Shown here: piece after piece, positions 63,772 to 64,000 of the stretch
Position numbering within the stretch: the first letter of the stretch is position 1
How the letters are laid out: every line of letters begins with the position of its first letter
Origin: Aquirufa lenticrescens
GTDB taxonomy: Bacteria; Bacteroidota; Bacteroidia; Cytophagales; Spirosomataceae
Direction of reading: 5' to 3'
Length of the DNA: 64,000 nt
NCBI RefSeq assembly: GCF_019916085.1
Contig: NZ_CP049834.1
Location: forward strand, 1,750,501-1,814,500
The notes under the pieces: model-generated
The model's database searches: none
Seen by the model: the letters and a program-made list of their open reading frames with translations, nothing else
Told to the model about the DNA's origin: nothing
Translations under genes and position numbers: made by a program

Positions 63772-64000
63772 ATGAAAAAAAATTTACTCATGACTTTTCT
63801 GGTTACGATTCTATCTGTAGCGAGTCTTTTCGCACAGGATAGAAAAGTTTCAGGAAAGGTGACCTCGGCCGAGGACGGTTCTGGTCTTCCAGGTGTTACT
63901 GTAGCTATTAAAGGTACAGGCAAAGGAACTCAATCAGATGTGAATGGTAACTATTCATTATCTGTGCCAAGTTCAGCTACATTAGTTTTCTCTTTTGTAG
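63772..64000 (+). CDS. SusC/RagA-type TonB-linked outer-membrane protein, 3' end cut by window
   Basis: Only the first 76 codons are in the window. A signal peptide (LLMTFLVTILSVASLFAQ) is followed by VSGKVTSAEDGSGLPGVTVAIKGTGKGTQ and DVNGNYSLSVP, the carboxypeptidase-like opening domain of SusC-type receptors. ATG 63772 (MKKNLL) is preferred; ATG 63766 (MFMKK) is possible. A SusD partner would be expected downstream, outside the window. Confidence 0.85.
   Translation, partial: MKKNLLMTFLVTILSVASLFAQDRKVSGKVTSAEDGSGLPGVTVAIKGTGKGTQSDVNGNYSLSVPSSATLVFSFV

Overview
The window looks like a chromosomal segment of a member of the Bacteroidota, most likely a Cytophagales/Spirosomaceae-type aquatic bacterium. 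The evidence is the gliding/type IX secretion proteins GldD and PorT, several TonB-dependent receptors with N-terminal carboxypeptidase-like domains, a SusC-type start at the right edge, a DUF4249 lipoprotein, a NagB/PIG-L fusion, the acylated-intermediate arginine pathway (argF'), a CrtW-type ketolase, and repeated TAnnTTTG promoter -7 boxes. The genus is my inference. I see no phage, insertion sequence, CRISPR array, rRNA or tRNA. The segment is mostly core metabolism with several envelope and accessory modules.

Layout. 1-6.2 kb: plsC (cut by the edge), gldD and priA, a nitroreductase facing them, then adk-obg. 6.2-10.6 kb: a leftward block of a sugar nucleotidyltransferase-like protein, holB, hemC and an RmlD-like reductase, with rpmE upstream behind its own terminator. 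10.6-11.1 kb is gene-free. 11.1-17.2 kb: nrdA (without nrdB), a YhhN protein and a large FAD/Fe-S oxidoreductase. 17.2-19.4 kb: a NagB/PIG-L fusion with a HipB-like regulator just upstream. 19.5-22.8 kb: a TonB-dependent receptor with its DUF4249 lipoprotein. 22.8-26.4 kb, leftward: ubiE-porT, then an AEC transporter and a histidine kinase.

26.5-30.0 kb is a PadR-PspC-GIN operon with a clear palindromic operator. 30.0-36.0 kb: a DUF1684 protein, ribE, and the leftward arginine operon argF'-argB-M20 deacylase-argH, preceded by a GNAT gene. 36.1-42.8 kb: a TonB-dependent outer-membrane protein, polyprenyl synthase, patatin, pyrH-frr and crtW. 42.8-49.8 kb: a secreted GH43 enzyme, an EamA exporter with dus, a CPBP protease with cdsA, a carboxypeptidase-regulatory-domain protein, and a YfiH-type protein. 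49.7-54.8 kb: a GMC oxidoreductase with its small subunit, divergent from mutS. 54.8-57.3 kb: a 138-bp double-hairpin element, then the leftward set hydrolase-CBS-nadK. 57.3-63.5 kb, rightward: an FAD oxidoreductase, a vanadium-haloperoxidase/PAP2 lipoprotein, group III truncated hemoglobin, a GHMP kinase with a nucleotidyltransferase, and a GntP transporter. The start of a SusC-like receptor runs off the right edge.

No large unknown system stands out. The signals most worth following are: the double-hairpin element at 54834-54971, whose two 12-nt loops are nearly perfect reverse complements; the PadR operator; the alanine at the substrate-specificity position of ArgF'; and several -7 boxes so close to start codons that the mRNAs should be nearly leaderless. 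Many start codons were moved downstream of the longest reading frame, because the upstream part contained a promoter or overlapped the preceding gene.
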